Virus record (IMG/VR): IMGVR_UViG_3300046532_004322
Span: 17,329 to 81,328 of that record
DNA: 64,000 nt
Origin: a virus
Direction: 5' to 3' (one strand)
The number at the start of each line of letters is the position of its first letter. The stretch's first letter is position 1. A model generated the notes under the pieces. That model searched no databases, was not told the origin of the DNA, and saw only the letters and a list, made by a program, of their open reading frames with translations. Below, in pieces: positions 6,914-15,050 of the stretch. Position numbers and translations under genes: made by a program.

Positions 6914-9352
6914 TTACTGGCAGCTTTCACAAGAATCGCCGCTTTTAGAAGCTTCAATACTGCAAGTTTTTACTTCTTCGGTATCTGATTTTTCAATTTT
7001 AGTTGCAGCCCTATTTCTTAAATAGTAGGTGGTTTTCAACCCATGATCCCAGCAGCTCATGTAAATATCATTTAAATACTTTAAGGATGTTCCTTTGTTA
7101 TAAAGATTAAAGCTAATAGATTGATCGATCCATTTCTGCCTAATGGAATTACATTCAATAAGTTTAAACATGTCTCTATCGAAAGCGGTTTTATATTTTT
7201 CTTTTAAGTCTTCGGGCAGATTTCCATTGAGAAGGGATAGATCTCCGTCCACGCTTTTTATCATGGCGGGCATTTCAGGAGTCCAGAGATCCCTGTCTTT
7301 CATGTCTTTTATAAAGTGCTCATTAGTTATATAGAAATTGCCGCTCTTGTTTTCATAAACAAACAGAACAGAAAAGTTAGGCTCAATGCTTTGCTCTACT
7401 CCATTGATGTAGCCAATAGTAGCGGTAGGGGCAATAGCCATAACGTTCGAGTTTCTCATTCCAAATTCACCAACATGAATTCTTACTTTTTCCCATTCTT
7501 TAAGGGTTTGTCCATGGCCAGTCAAAGGCTTCCCCGTGACAGAAGATTCGGGTGCTTTCCGCTTACCTTTATAAACCATTAGGTTGTTATAAGAGTCTAT
7601 AGGGAATACCCCTTCACTCCATAATGAACCATTATAAGTCTCGTAAGAACCTCTTTCCTGAGCCAACAAAGAACTGGCGTAAATTGCGTGGCAAGAATAA
7701 AATTCAAAAATCTTATCGTTAAAAGCTAATGCTTTATCGCTATCGATCTGAATGTTTAGTTTATGAAGGATATCGTGAAAGGCCATTACCCCTAATCCTA
7801 TAGGCCTATTTCTTAAGTTCGACTTTTCAGCCTCCTTTGTTGGGTAGAAATTTAAATCTATAACATTATCCAGCATTCTAATTGCGGTATAAATGGTATT
7901 TTTAAATTTTTCATAATCTATATCGTCTCCAGATTCATTTAAATGATTTAAGAGGTTTATGGATCCAAGATTACAAACAGCCGTCTCACCTATTTCCGTT
8001 TTTTCTCCTTGTGAGTATTTTGAAGCTTTTGTATGTAGGGTAATTTCAGTGCAAAGATTAGAGCTGTGAACTATTCCCTCATGTTGGTTTGTGTATCGAA
8101 TATTACAAGGGTCTTTAAATGTATTCCAGGGGTGAGACGTTTCAAAAAGAACCTTGAGCATTTTTTTCCAAAGTTCTTTGGCGGGCATTTTTTTCCAATT
8201 GGGTACATGACCGTTTTCGGCTAAATCAATTAAGGCATTGTATCTTTGGTCAAACTCCTCGCCGAAGCAATCATGAAGGTCTGTCTCTGCTGGATTAAAG
8301 AAATACCAATCTTTTTCATCCTTAACTCTCCTCATGAATTCATCGGGAATCCATGAGGCGGTGTTCATGTCGTGACATCGTAATCTGTCGTCTCCAGTAT
8401 TCCTTCTTAAATTAAGAAAGCTTTCGTAATCTAAGTGCCAAGGCTCTAGATAAGCGCACCCAGCGCCAGGTCTTTTACCTCCTTGGTTGACGGCAATTAA
8501 TAAATCATTATATATTTTAAGCCAAGGAACAAGTCCACTAGATATACCATTAGTGCCTTTTATGTATGAACCCGTAGACCTAAAGGGGGTAACGTCTAGA
8601 CCTAACCCTCCTGCGAATTTTGATTTTCTAGCTTCTTGCCAAGCTCCGTCAAAGATCCCGTCGATACTGTCATCGAAAGTATTTAAATAGCAAGAGCTTA
8701 ATTGAGAATGGGTAGTTCCGCTATTGAATAGAGTTGGAGTAGATGGAGTATAATGAAGCCGACTCATTATATCGTAAAATTCAATAGCCTTTTCCTCTTT
8801 GTCCTTTTCGTTTTTAGCCAAACCCATTGCAACCCTCATCCAAAAGCATTGAGGAGCCTCCATTACGTTGCCTTCGTGTTTTATAAAGTATCTGTCAGAT
8901 AATATTTGTATTCCGAGATACTTGAATAACTTATCATTTCTTATTCTTAAACTCTCGGAAAGTTTAGTTAAGTCATAATCAAGAAGATCTTTATTTAAAA
9001 AATCCAACTTAACCATCTTCTTTATGTTTTGGATGAAGCTCTTTCTATACTGGAGATCAAAGGCATCAGAATCCACCCCTTCGTTGAATACCTCTTTGTA
9101 TAAACAATTCAGCAACATTCTTGCAGCAGCATAAGAATAATTCGGTTCCTTAGATATCTTTTCTCTTGAAGATAGTATTAGAGCTTGATCTATTTCGGAT
9201 GTCGTAATTTTATTGAACAATTGTAGCTGGGCATCCAAGACCACTTCACTGGCAGAAACATTTTCGATCCCCTCGCATGCCCTTTCTGCACAAAAATTAA
9301 TCTTATCAACCTTAAACTCCTCTAATCTTCCGTTTCTCTTCTTAACTTGCAT
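6914..9352 (-). CDS. nrdA: Class I ribonucleoside-diphosphate reductase, large subunit
   Basis: An 812-residue protein that reduces ribonucleotides to deoxyribonucleotides for phage DNA synthesis. The N-terminal 90 residues form an ATP-cone (KKRNGRLEEFKVDKI). Active-site elements are QLSSCYL, NLCTEITLHT with the Asn, Cys and Glu of the catalytic centre, VCNLGSINL, and APTATIGYINGVEQSIEPNFS. The C-terminus ends SGDSCESCQ, the CxxC pair that is re-reduced by thioredoxin or glutaredoxin. No small subunit is in this window, so it must lie elsewhere or come from the host. A sigma-70-like promoter lies immediately upstream. Confidence 0.97.
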   Translation of the reverse strand: MQVKKRNGRLEEFKVDKINFCAERACEGIENVSASEVVLDAQLQLFNKITTSEIDQALILSSREKISKEPNYSYAAARMLLNCLYKEVFNEGVDSDAFDLQYRKSFIQNIKKMVKLDFLNKDLLDYDLTKLSESLRIRNDKLFKYLGIQILSDRYFIKHEGNVMEAPQCFWMRVAMGLAKNEKDKEEKAIEFYDIMSRLHYTPSTPTLFNSGTTHSQLSSCYLNTFDDSIDGIFDGAWQEARKSKFAGGLGLDVTPFRSTGSYIKGTNGISSGLVPWLKIYNDLLIAVNQGGKRPGAGCAYLEPWHLDYESFLNLRRNTGDDRLRCHDMNTASWIPDEFMRRVKDEKDWYFFNPAETDLHDCFGEEFDQRYNALIDLAENGHVPNWKKMPAKELWKKMLKVLFETSHPWNTFKDPCNIRYTNQHEGIVHSSNLCTEITLHTKASKYSQGEKTEIGETAVCNLGSINLLNHLNESGDDIDYEKFKNTIYTAIRMLDNVIDLNFYPTKEAEKSNLRNRPIGLGVMAFHDILHKLNIQIDSDKALAFNDKIFEFYSCHAIYASSLLAQERGSYETYNGSLWSEGVFPIDSYNNLMVYKGKRKAPESSVTGKPLTGHGQTLKEWEKVRIHVGEFGMRNSNVMAIAPTATIGYINGVEQSIEPNFSVLFVYENKSGNFYITNEHFIKDMKDRDLWTPEMPAMIKSVDGDLSLLNGNLPEDLKEKYKTAFDRDMFKLIECNSIRQKWIDQSISFNLYNKGTSLKYLNDIYMSCWDHGLKTTYYLRNRAATKIEKSDTEEVKTCSIEASKSGDSCESCQ

Positions 9353-9377
9353 TTTTTTATTATTAGGGTACGCTTTA

Positions 9378-9406
9378 TATCATACAGTATTTTACTATTT
9401 AAATCA
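9378..9406 (-). promoter_or_regulatory. Sigma-70-like promoter for nrdA
   Basis: On the minus strand: TTGATT (9406-9401), 17 bp, TATGAT (9383-9378), about 25 nt before ATG 9352. Confidence 0.6.
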
Positions 9407-9445
9407 AGGACTAATTTCAAAAAAGTTATTCACATAAAAAACTAC

Positions 9446-9473
9446 TTGACATTTTTTTCTTTTTAGATATAAT
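9446..9473 (+). promoter_or_regulatory. Sigma-70 promoter
   Basis: TTGACA at 9446-9451, a 16-bp spacer and TATAAT at 9468-9473. It would give a leader of about 130 nt, through a TATATA-rich stretch, into the 97-aa gene. Confidence 0.6.
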
Positions 9474-9572
9474 ATCACTATTGATATATTAATATATATA
9501 TATTACTATTGATATATTATATATAATAATCTATATAGTTATATATATAATTTTAAAAAAACAAAAATTGAC

Positions 9573-9601
9573 TTGACCTTTTGGGAATTATTTGATATAA
9601 T
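9573..9601 (+). promoter_or_regulatory. Sigma-70 promoter giving a near-leaderless transcript
   Basis: TTGACC at 9573-9578, 17 bp, TATAAT at 9596-9601. The ATG at 9613 is only 11 nt past the -10 box, so the 5' leader would be about 5 nt. The region 9474-9560 is almost pure A/T. Confidence 0.65.
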
Positions 9602-9612
9602 GCCCAAATATT

Positions 9613-9906
9613 ATGATTAAATTAAGAGAAAGCGATATAAAACAAACTTATTTTATAACCTCTGCAGACTGGGAATCTGTGGTTGAGTCTACATCGTTCG
9701 ATAACGCAGTATCTTCATCCCTCGAAGAAGCCTTTAATATCATTGGTGAAGATTTAAACCTATCTACTGCTATTATAGTAGTAGATATGACTAACTTCTG
9801 TTTGAATTTTAATGAAACTCACACAAAGGTGTTTTCGACTCCAGAAGTTTTAGCTAATATCGGTAAGCATAACCTAGCAAAGACATTTAAAAATATGAAT
9901 CAATGA
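9613..9906 (+). CDS. Hypothetical protein, first gene of the rightward nucleotide-metabolism block
   Basis: A 97-residue protein I do not recognise. It starts MIKLRESDIKQTYF, has an acidic middle (SSLEEAFNIIGEDLNL) and a hydrophobic strand TAIIVVDMTNF. There is no signal peptide or membrane segment. It has no clear ribosome-binding site, in line with the near-leaderless promoter just upstream. Its stop overlaps the dNMP kinase start by 4 bp (ATGA), so the two are translationally coupled. Confidence 0.7.
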   Translation: MIKLRESDIKQTYFITSADWESVVESTSFDNAVSSSLEEAFNIIGEDLNLSTAIIVVDMTNFCLNFNETHTKVFSTPEVLANIGKHNLAKTFKNMNQ

Positions 9907-10463
9907 TAATTGGAGTCTCAGGAGTAGCTAGATCAGGAAAGGATACTTTTTACAATCTACTTTGTAAATGTATGGAAGCTGACGGAATGTATTTCAAGAG
10001 GTTTGCTTTTGCTGACAAACTAAAGGCAGATATAAGACTCCTTCTTAAAAATAATTTTAACATAGATATATATAACTGCTCAGACGAAGATAAAGAAAAA
10101 GTCAGACCCTTAATGGTAACCTACGGAAAACTAGCTAGAGAAATAGACGAACAGTATTGGATTAATAAGCTTATGCCTCAAATATTATCATATAAAGATC
10201 CACGGACCCCCGTCATAACCGACGTAAGATACGAAAACGAACAATTGTATCTTAAAAAACGTTTTGATAATTGCATAAATATCTATATATCAAGAGTAAA
10301 TTTTAATCCAGCTAACGAAGAAGAAGCCTTGAACGATCCGAAGTTAAAAGAAAATGCCGACTATACATTACACTGGGGCACTTTCAATAGATCGGAAGAC
10401 GAAGGAATCCCTCAAGTTCAAAAATTTATAAATGAAAGAATTAAGCGACGAACAATTAATTAA
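9903..10463 (+). CDS. Deoxynucleoside monophosphate kinase
   Basis: A 186-residue P-loop kinase related to phage dNMP kinases (T4 gp1 type), which phosphorylate dNMPs to dNDPs. The Walker A loop is GVARSGKD at residues 7-14. FAFADKLKADIR forms the substrate-binding region, LMVTYGKLAREID follows, and VITDVRYENE is the strand and loop typical of the family. Together with the ribonucleotide reductase it would feed dNTP pools for replication. It overlaps the next gene by 32 bp. Confidence 0.88.
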   Translation: MIIGVSGVARSGKDTFYNLLCKCMEADGMYFKRFAFADKLKADIRLLLKNNFNIDIYNCSDEDKEKVRPLMVTYGKLAREIDEQYWINKLMPQILSYKDPRTPVITDVRYENEQLYLKKRFDNCINIYISRVNFNPANEEEALNDPKLKENADYTLHWGTFNRSEDEGIPQVQKFINERIKRRTIN

Positions 10464-11037
10464 CAACATAAAGAAGGGGAATAAAGACAGCGAAGATCTG
10501 TCGGAATCTTTTCTGGAAATTTGTCACAGGCATAAAAATTTGTTTTATCAAACTATATATAAATATACCTGCGGAAGAAAGAAAATAGTTAGAGACGACT
10601 TTTTGAAAGATATATATATTATATTCTACAAATCTATTATGGATTTCAATGAAGCTAAAAATTCTAAATTTAGTACTTACTTGGCGAATAGAACTAAATG
10701 GATGTGCATAAACGATTATCACAAAAACAAAAAAGAAGATTACTTGATAAATATAGAGGACTCCACACTACAACTAGAAGATAAAAGAGATAAGACTTTC
10801 GATCTATCAGACGTTAATGCCGTCTTATCTAAGATAAAAAAAGAAAAAGATAAAAGGCTTTTTAGGATATTCAATTTAAGATACTGCAAGGGCGAGGGTA
10901 ATAAATTAATGCCCTGGAGACAGGTATGTAAAAATTCAAAGATAAATTTAAGTGTTCAAGGATGTATAAACGTCCACAATAATTATATTAACAAAATAAA
11001 AGTGAAAGGAAAGCGAAATGGCTTTTTACCTAAATAA
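10432..11037 (+). CDS. Sigma-70-family RNA polymerase sigma-like factor
   Basis: A 201-residue protein. Residues about 60-105 resemble sigma region 2: DDFLKDIYIIFYKSIMDFNEAKNS followed by KFSTYLANRTKWMCINDYHK, where the FSTYL block matches the core-binding and -10-recognition helices. A charged linker (EDYLINIED ... LEDKRDKTFDL) leads to a C-terminal helical part that could be a degenerate region 4. It may redirect host polymerase to phage promoters. It overlaps the kinase and SSB genes. The family call is fairly safe; the promoter it reads is unknown. Confidence 0.7.
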   Translation: MKELSDEQLINNIKKGNKDSEDLSESFLEICHRHKNLFYQTIYKYTCGRKKIVRDDFLKDIYIIFYKSIMDFNEAKNSKFSTYLANRTKWMCINDYHKNKKEDYLINIEDSTLQLEDKRDKTFDLSDVNAVLSKIKKEKDKRLFRIFNLRYCKGEGNKLMPWRQVCKNSKINLSVQGCINVHNNYINKIKVKGKRNGFLPK

Positions 11038-11536
11038 ATATGACGTAGTCGGAAATCTCGTTGCCGACCCAGAGTTAAAAAACATCGGAAAAGATAAAAA
11101 GGTTTGCAAGTTCAGAATTGCTGTAAACAATCCTCATAACGAAGAAGCCCTATTCTTCTATGTTGATGTATGGGGTAGAGAGGGGGAAAAGTGTGGAATG
11201 CTTAAGAAGGGAGCTTTAGTATTTATTACAAACGCTTCCGTAATCCCAAAGCAATACGAAAAAACAACTCCTTCTGGAGACGTAGTTAAAATGTCTACTT
11301 TTACTATAAACGTAGATGGTTATTGCGGAAAGGTACAATTTGGCCCTAAGTCCGAATCCGAATCCGAATCCGAATCTGAGCCTTCGTCAAAACCAAAATA
11401 TAAAAAGCCCAACCCTCCCGCTAATAAAAAAGAGTCCAAAAAGGAACCTGTTGAAGATCCTGAACCTTCTGAAGATTCTTCCAATGCCGATTCGCCAGGA
11501 GAGATTTCTTCTTTTGAGGAGGAATTTGAGTTCTAA
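11018..11536 (+). CDS. ssb: Single-stranded DNA-binding protein
   Basis: A 172-residue protein with an OB-fold N-terminal domain of about 105 residues: KYDVVGNLVADPELK, VCKFRIAVNN, ALFFYVDVWGREGEKC and LKKGALVFITNASVIP match bacterial SSB strands. A disordered Ser/Glu- and Pro/Lys-rich linker follows, then a strongly acidic tail ending SSFEEEFEF. That resembles the acidic SSB tip that recruits replication and repair proteins, although the usual DDDIPF is absent. A six-base microsatellite (TCCGAA at 11351-11374) encodes the SESESE run. Confidence 0.9.
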   Translation: MAFYLNKYDVVGNLVADPELKNIGKDKKVCKFRIAVNNPHNEEALFFYVDVWGREGEKCGMLKKGALVFITNASVIPKQYEKTTPSGDVVKMSTFTINVDGYCGKVQFGPKSESESESESEPSSKPKYKKPNPPANKKESKKEPVEDPEPSEDSSNADSPGEISSFEEEFEF

Positions 11537-12834
11537 AGAAAGTGCGCTCCAGAATTTTTTTGAGGATTTGGGTTTTTAGGAATACTTTCGTCAATCTTAT
11601 TAACTAAAGGTTCTTCAAGGTTTTTAGTAGGCTGTTCTTTAGCTATTATTATCTTTGGGGTTCTTAAAGCCATCTTTGCCTTTTTTTTAGAAGATCTATC
11701 TCTAGTATTAAGAGAAAAAAGATCCTTAACTCTACCTAAAAGCATTCCATAAGAAGACTCTCCTTCTGACCCATCCCTTATCTTTAGGTATGTTATTTGA
11801 GCCGCCACTATAAGAAGTATAGCTAAAGGATCGAATACAACCATAAGTACCAACACCAAGAACCTTACCGCTTGCCCTGAATCTATATCTTTTCCAGAAA
11901 AATCCTTAACCAAACCTACGAGATACTTTAGCGGCCCGATCTCTGCCTCCAGTGACCTTACAGATTCTCCATACTTATTCTTTTCTATTTGCATGGATTG
12001 AACAAGATCCATAGACTTTCTTATTTTTTGATCATACTCGTCTATCTTTCCTAGGTTGGCATTGCTTGAACTAGAATCTCTATTTCTATAATCCTCTATT
12101 ATTTTACTAGACTTTTCAAATTCCTTATTAAATTCGTTCCTGAAGGTCTCTATATTAGAATTATATATTTCAATATTTTTTGATATAAACATCCTTTCTT
12201 CCTTTTGATAGCTTACAAGTTCCTCTATCTTTTTCTTTTTGTTTGAAAATAGTCCACCCGAAGAAGCCTTTAAGTCACTTAATTCTTTATCTAGATTCTT
12301 CTTTATATTACTTAAACCACCAATCCTATTGGTTTCTATTTCTATATCTTCCCTTAACTTTTTTGTTAACCCTTCTATTTTAGATTGTTCTCTTTCTATT
12401 TCCTTATCAGATCTATTTTCAGAAGTGTCAGAATTATTCTTAAAATCTTTTATATTATTTTCGTATTTTTGAATCAAGCCTTTTTCTTTTTCGATCTTGG
12501 TTTCTAGATTTTCCATCAACGCGACTTCATTGCTTGCAGAGTTTTGATGCTCAAGATGAGACTTACTTAAAAATCCGAAAATACCCAAACTCGTTATACC
12601 CATTAGTACTAGGACCGCAAAGCAAAAATAGCCTTTTATCAAGAGAGACGTTTTTTTCCAGTTTCTATGGAGCCATAAAACGGTTATTATCTTCCCTATC
12701 TCAAGTACTATGCCCATTATGATTATGGAAGTTTTTGACCCAGGAAATATGCTAGCCAAGCCTAATATGCTAAAATATGCACCAACAAGAGATATAGCTA
12801 ATGCAGATATTAATGTAGTTATAAAAGAAAACAT
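11533..12834 (-). CDS. Multi-pass membrane protein with a long coiled coil
   Basis: A 433-residue protein. Three to four hydrophobic helices lie in the first 95 residues (ITTLISALAISLVGAYFSI, SIIIMGIVLEIGKIITVLWL, GYFCFAVLVLMGITSLGIF). About 210 residues of Lys/Glu-rich coiled coil follow, then a C-terminal helical pair (AVRFLVLVLMVVFDPLAILLIVAAQITYL) and a charged tail. The function is unknown; organising host membrane or affecting lysis or exclusion are possibilities. It is the only leftward gene among rightward ones. Its stop overlaps the SSB stop by a few bases, with no visible terminator. Confidence 0.75.
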   Translation of the reverse strand: MFSFITTLISALAISLVGAYFSILGLASIFPGSKTSIIIMGIVLEIGKIITVLWLHRNWKKTSLLIKGYFCFAVLVLMGITSLGIFGFLSKSHLEHQNSASNEVALMENLETKIEKEKGLIQKYENNIKDFKNNSDTSENRSDKEIEREQSKIEGLTKKLREDIEIETNRIGGLSNIKKNLDKELSDLKASSGGLFSNKKKKIEELVSYQKEERMFISKNIEIYNSNIETFRNEFNKEFEKSSKIIEDYRNRDSSSSNANLGKIDEYDQKIRKSMDLVQSMQIEKNKYGESVRSLEAEIGPLKYLVGLVKDFSGKDIDSGQAVRFLVLVLMVVFDPLAILLIVAAQITYLKIRDGSEGESSYGMLLGRVKDLFSLNTRDRSSKKKAKMALRTPKIIIAKEQPTKNLEEPLVNKIDESIPKNPNPQKNSGAHFL

Positions 12835-12841
12835 ACAGTAG

Positions 12842-12854
12842 TTTACACATAAAA
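12842..12854 (-). promoter_or_regulatory. GTGTA-type candidate late promoter
   Basis: Read leftward: TTTTATGTGTAAA, ending about 8 nt before ATG 12834 of the membrane coiled-coil gene. It places this gene with the late class although it lies among early-looking genes. Confidence 0.4.
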
Positions 12855-12866
12855 CCTTCTTTTTGG

Positions 12867-12894
12867 TTGATTTTATATTATTTTATTTTATAAT
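12867..12894 (+). promoter_or_regulatory. Sigma-70-like leaderless promoter
   Basis: TTGATT at 12867-12872, 16 bp, TATAAT at 12889-12894. ATG 12900 begins 5 nt past the -10 box, at the expected transcription start. Confidence 0.6.
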
Positions 12895-12899
12895 AAGAT

Positions 12900-13289
12900 A
12901 TGCCAACCTACGTTTACAAGCATCCCAATGAAGAAAGGTATATTGAGGTAATTCAGTCAATGAACGACGAACACACACATTTTGACGAAGATGACGTTGA
13001 GTGGAAAAGGGTTTTCGTAAATCCTCAACTCAATGTCGAGTCCAATATTGATCCTTTTAGTAATGTAGATTTTATAGAAAAAACTGGAAAAATGAAAGGA
13101 AGCTATGGAGATGTAATGGATTTATCCAAAGAGCTTTCGGAAAAAAGAAAAGAAGCTAATGGAGGAATAGATCCCGTAAAAAAATCTTATTATGAAAAAT
13201 ATTCTAAAGAAAGAAAAGGAGCCAAGCACCCACAACAAACAAAAGACGAGGGGTACGAAAGTAAGAACGTTAAAATAACATATGACTAA
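12900..13289 (+). CDS. FmdB-like small protein without the zinc ribbon
   Basis: A 129-residue protein beginning MPTYVYKHPNEERYIEVIQS. The first strand resembles FmdB-type putative regulators (MPTYxY then a Cys4 zinc ribbon), but no cysteines are present, so the metal site is lost. A segment VEWKRVFVNPQLNV follows, then a charged Lys-rich tail. Function unknown. It is the first gene of a small operon, and its stop overlaps the next start by 1 bp (TAATG). The predicted transcript is leaderless. Confidence 0.65.
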   Translation: MPTYVYKHPNEERYIEVIQSMNDEHTHFDEDDVEWKRVFVNPQLNVESNIDPFSNVDFIEKTGKMKGSYGDVMDLSKELSEKRKEANGGIDPVKKSYYEKYSKERKGAKHPQQTKDEGYESKNVKITYD

Positions 13290-13822
13290 TGAGTATATCA
13301 ATATATAAACCAACCGCCAAGAATACAGGATGCGCATTTAGCTTCAGATATGGAGTTCAAAAAGATGGAGAGCCCTGTCTTTTCTTAAACGCAATACATC
13401 AATACAGCTGGAACAAAGATTCTAAAACTGGATCTTTTTCTGCAAATTCTGGAGATCCAGCTAAGAATTTAAAAATAAAATTTAATGAATTCGAGTGTGG
13501 TTCAATATTAAGTTCATTTAAGAGGCGTTACGAATATAATACCTTCCATACTTACGAGGAAAATAAAACAACAATAAAAATATCTCCTTGGGATAAAGAA
13601 ATAAAAATTTCTTTCCTAAATCACTCTACAAAAAAAATAGAAGAAAAGAAGCAAAAGATTCCCGCCTTTGGTATATCCGTAACCAGAAACGGGTCTGATA
13701 ACTTCAAGATATCTCTAGAGCCTGGAGAGGTAGAGGTTATCTCTGAATTTATAAGGTCTATTTTATCGAGAATAACTGAATTCAGAATTTCAAATCAGAT
13801 AGAAAATATAAAAAACTCTTGA
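13289..13822 (+). CDS. Hypothetical protein, possible nucleic-acid-binding fold
   Basis: A 177-residue soluble protein. It starts SISIYKPTAKNTGCAFSFRY and alternates predicted strands (EPCLFLNAIHQYSW, IKFNEFECGSIL, TTIKISPWDKEIKISFL, FGISVTRNGSDNFKISL) with a final helix EVISEFIRSILSRI. The repeated strand layout with a closing helix resembles small single-strand-binding regulator folds, but I cannot place it in a family. Position between an FmdB-like gene and a Rad52-like gene fits a role in DNA metabolism. Confidence 0.6.
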   Translation: MSISIYKPTAKNTGCAFSFRYGVQKDGEPCLFLNAIHQYSWNKDSKTGSFSANSGDPAKNLKIKFNEFECGSILSSFKRRYEYNTFHTYEENKTTIKISPWDKEIKISFLNHSTKKIEEKKQKIPAFGISVTRNGSDNFKISLEPGEVEVISEFIRSILSRITEFRISNQIENIKNS

Positions 13823-13847
13823 CATATTGAATCGCATATGGTATTAT
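13819..13847 (+). promoter_or_regulatory. Consensus sigma-70 promoter, leaderless
   Basis: TTGACA at 13819-13824, 17 bp, TATTAT at 13842-13847. ATG 13855 lies 7 nt after the -10 box. The -35 box overlaps the end of the preceding gene. Confidence 0.7.
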
Positions 13848-13854
13848 ATTGACT

Positions 13855-14703
13855 ATGCCAAAAGGAAGACCTAAAAAAGAAGTCACTCCCGATGCCGAAA
13901 AGTTGACATCGATAATGGAAGAAGTAAATATGGAAGAAGTAACATCCACAGATAATAGTTTTGGTCCGTCACTCTTCAAAAGAGACGAACACGGCCTACT
14001 TGAGAACGCTAAATACACCTTTAATGAAGACGGCTCTATAAACTGGAGGTCTATGGTTAAGGAAGAACATTTATTCCCTAATAAAGCATGGTTTGAAAGG
14101 TTTAAAAAACCTATTCCAAAAACAATAGATGGACTAAAAGACCATCAACTGTTAATTAAGCTTTCAGGAATTAAGGAGCTAGCTAGACTAAGGGGTTTTG
14201 ACTCCGTATCTTATGAAGTGTCAAAATGTGAACTAAACCACGTCGCTGCAAAATGTTCGGTATCCTTCATTCCTAACTACGAGACGGGAGGGAGATCTAT
14301 ATTCTACGAAGACATGGCAAACGCTACAACCAATAATTGTAGTAGTTTTGCAGTTAAATTTCTAGAGACAATAGCCTGTAATAGATCCTTTGTGAGAGCA
14401 GTCAGAAACTTTCTCAATATCCATATCGTAGGACTAGACGAAATGGATACCTCCGATTCAAACTCCATTAATCAAGCACAAGGCTCCAGCCAATCATCTC
14501 TATCCATACAGTCCAGCCTTGAGAAGAACGCAAAAGACCTACTTGACTGCGTTGACTTTGATGACTTCCTCACTTATTTAAAGGAGCTAAAAGACTCCAA
14601 TTCTTATATATGTAAAGAAGTAGAATCTTGGTCTAGCTTTTCAGATATTCCATCTAAAGAAGCTAGGGTTTTATTAAAATTAATCAAAGAGACGTACTCT
14701 TAA
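13855..14703 (+). CDS. Rad52/Sak-like single-strand annealing protein (candidate)
   Basis: A 282-residue protein from ATG 13855; a TTG two codons upstream falls inside the predicted start region and is unlikely. The N-terminus is MPKGRPKKE. The core has SYEVSKCELNHVAAKCSVSFIP, a GGRSIFYEDMANATTNNCSS segment, and FLETIACNRSFVRAVRNFLNI then IVGLDEM. That order matches the strand plus Ala/Arg-rich helix plan of Rad52-fold annealing proteins, in which the last helix reads roughly A-x-x-RA-x-x-RA-x-x-xxG. A helical C-terminal domain follows a Ser/Gln linker. It would promote phage recombination with SSB nearby. The fold is inferred from pattern only. Confidence 0.4.
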   Translation: MPKGRPKKEVTPDAEKLTSIMEEVNMEEVTSTDNSFGPSLFKRDEHGLLENAKYTFNEDGSINWRSMVKEEHLFPNKAWFERFKKPIPKTIDGLKDHQLLIKLSGIKELARLRGFDSVSYEVSKCELNHVAAKCSVSFIPNYETGGRSIFYEDMANATTNNCSSFAVKFLETIACNRSFVRAVRNFLNIHIVGLDEMDTSDSNSINQAQGSSQSSLSIQSSLEKNAKDLLDCVDFDDFLTYLKELKDSNSYICKEVESWSSFSDIPSKEARVLLKLIKETYS

Positions 14704-15050
14704 TTATTTATTCTTTTTAATACTGGGTGTATTAAGACAGGATAAGATAAAAAAGAAATTGGTATTATATAAATAGGTGCCTGAAAAAAATAGTAAAATG
14801 CGAAAGAAACTATTGCACCAACCCAATGACTTAAGCATATTGAGCAAGACAATAATTCTCCAAGAATTCCCCAATTAAACCCAACGTAATCGTCAAAATC
14901 CATTGGGGTATAAACTTCAGCTTTTCTCCTTCTTAAGAAAAGCCAGGCCTTTAGCATTTTAACTTTTAAAGTTGTTGCTTGCCAAGAAAGCATACAATTT
15001 AGGGATATTAAATATCCCCATAAATAAAATTCAATTATTTCCGAGGTCAC
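14700..15050 (-). CDS. Small membrane protein with CSICLSHW motif (DUF1360-like)
   Basis: A 116-residue protein. The N-terminal helix is IIEFYLWGYLISLNCMLSW, a basic loop FLRRRKAE follows, then GELLSCSICLSHWVGAIVSFAFYYFF and a last hydrophobic helix YIIPISFLSYPVLI. The SCSICLSHW block resembles the CxxC-LSHW signature of DUF1360 membrane proteins, whose function is unknown. Its stop overlaps the convergent annealing-protein stop. Confidence 0.6.
   Translation of the reverse strand: MTSEIIEFYLWGYLISLNCMLSWQATTLKVKMLKAWLFLRRRKAEVYTPMDFDDYVGFNWGILGELLSCSICLSHWVGAIVSFAFYYFFQAPIYIIPISFLSYPVLIHPVLKRINN

Noticed and set aside
9474-9572. Replication origin in the TATATA-rich intergenic region
   Set aside because: It is AT-rich, but I see no iterons or clear direct repeats beyond simple TATA runs; the divergent promoters explain it.
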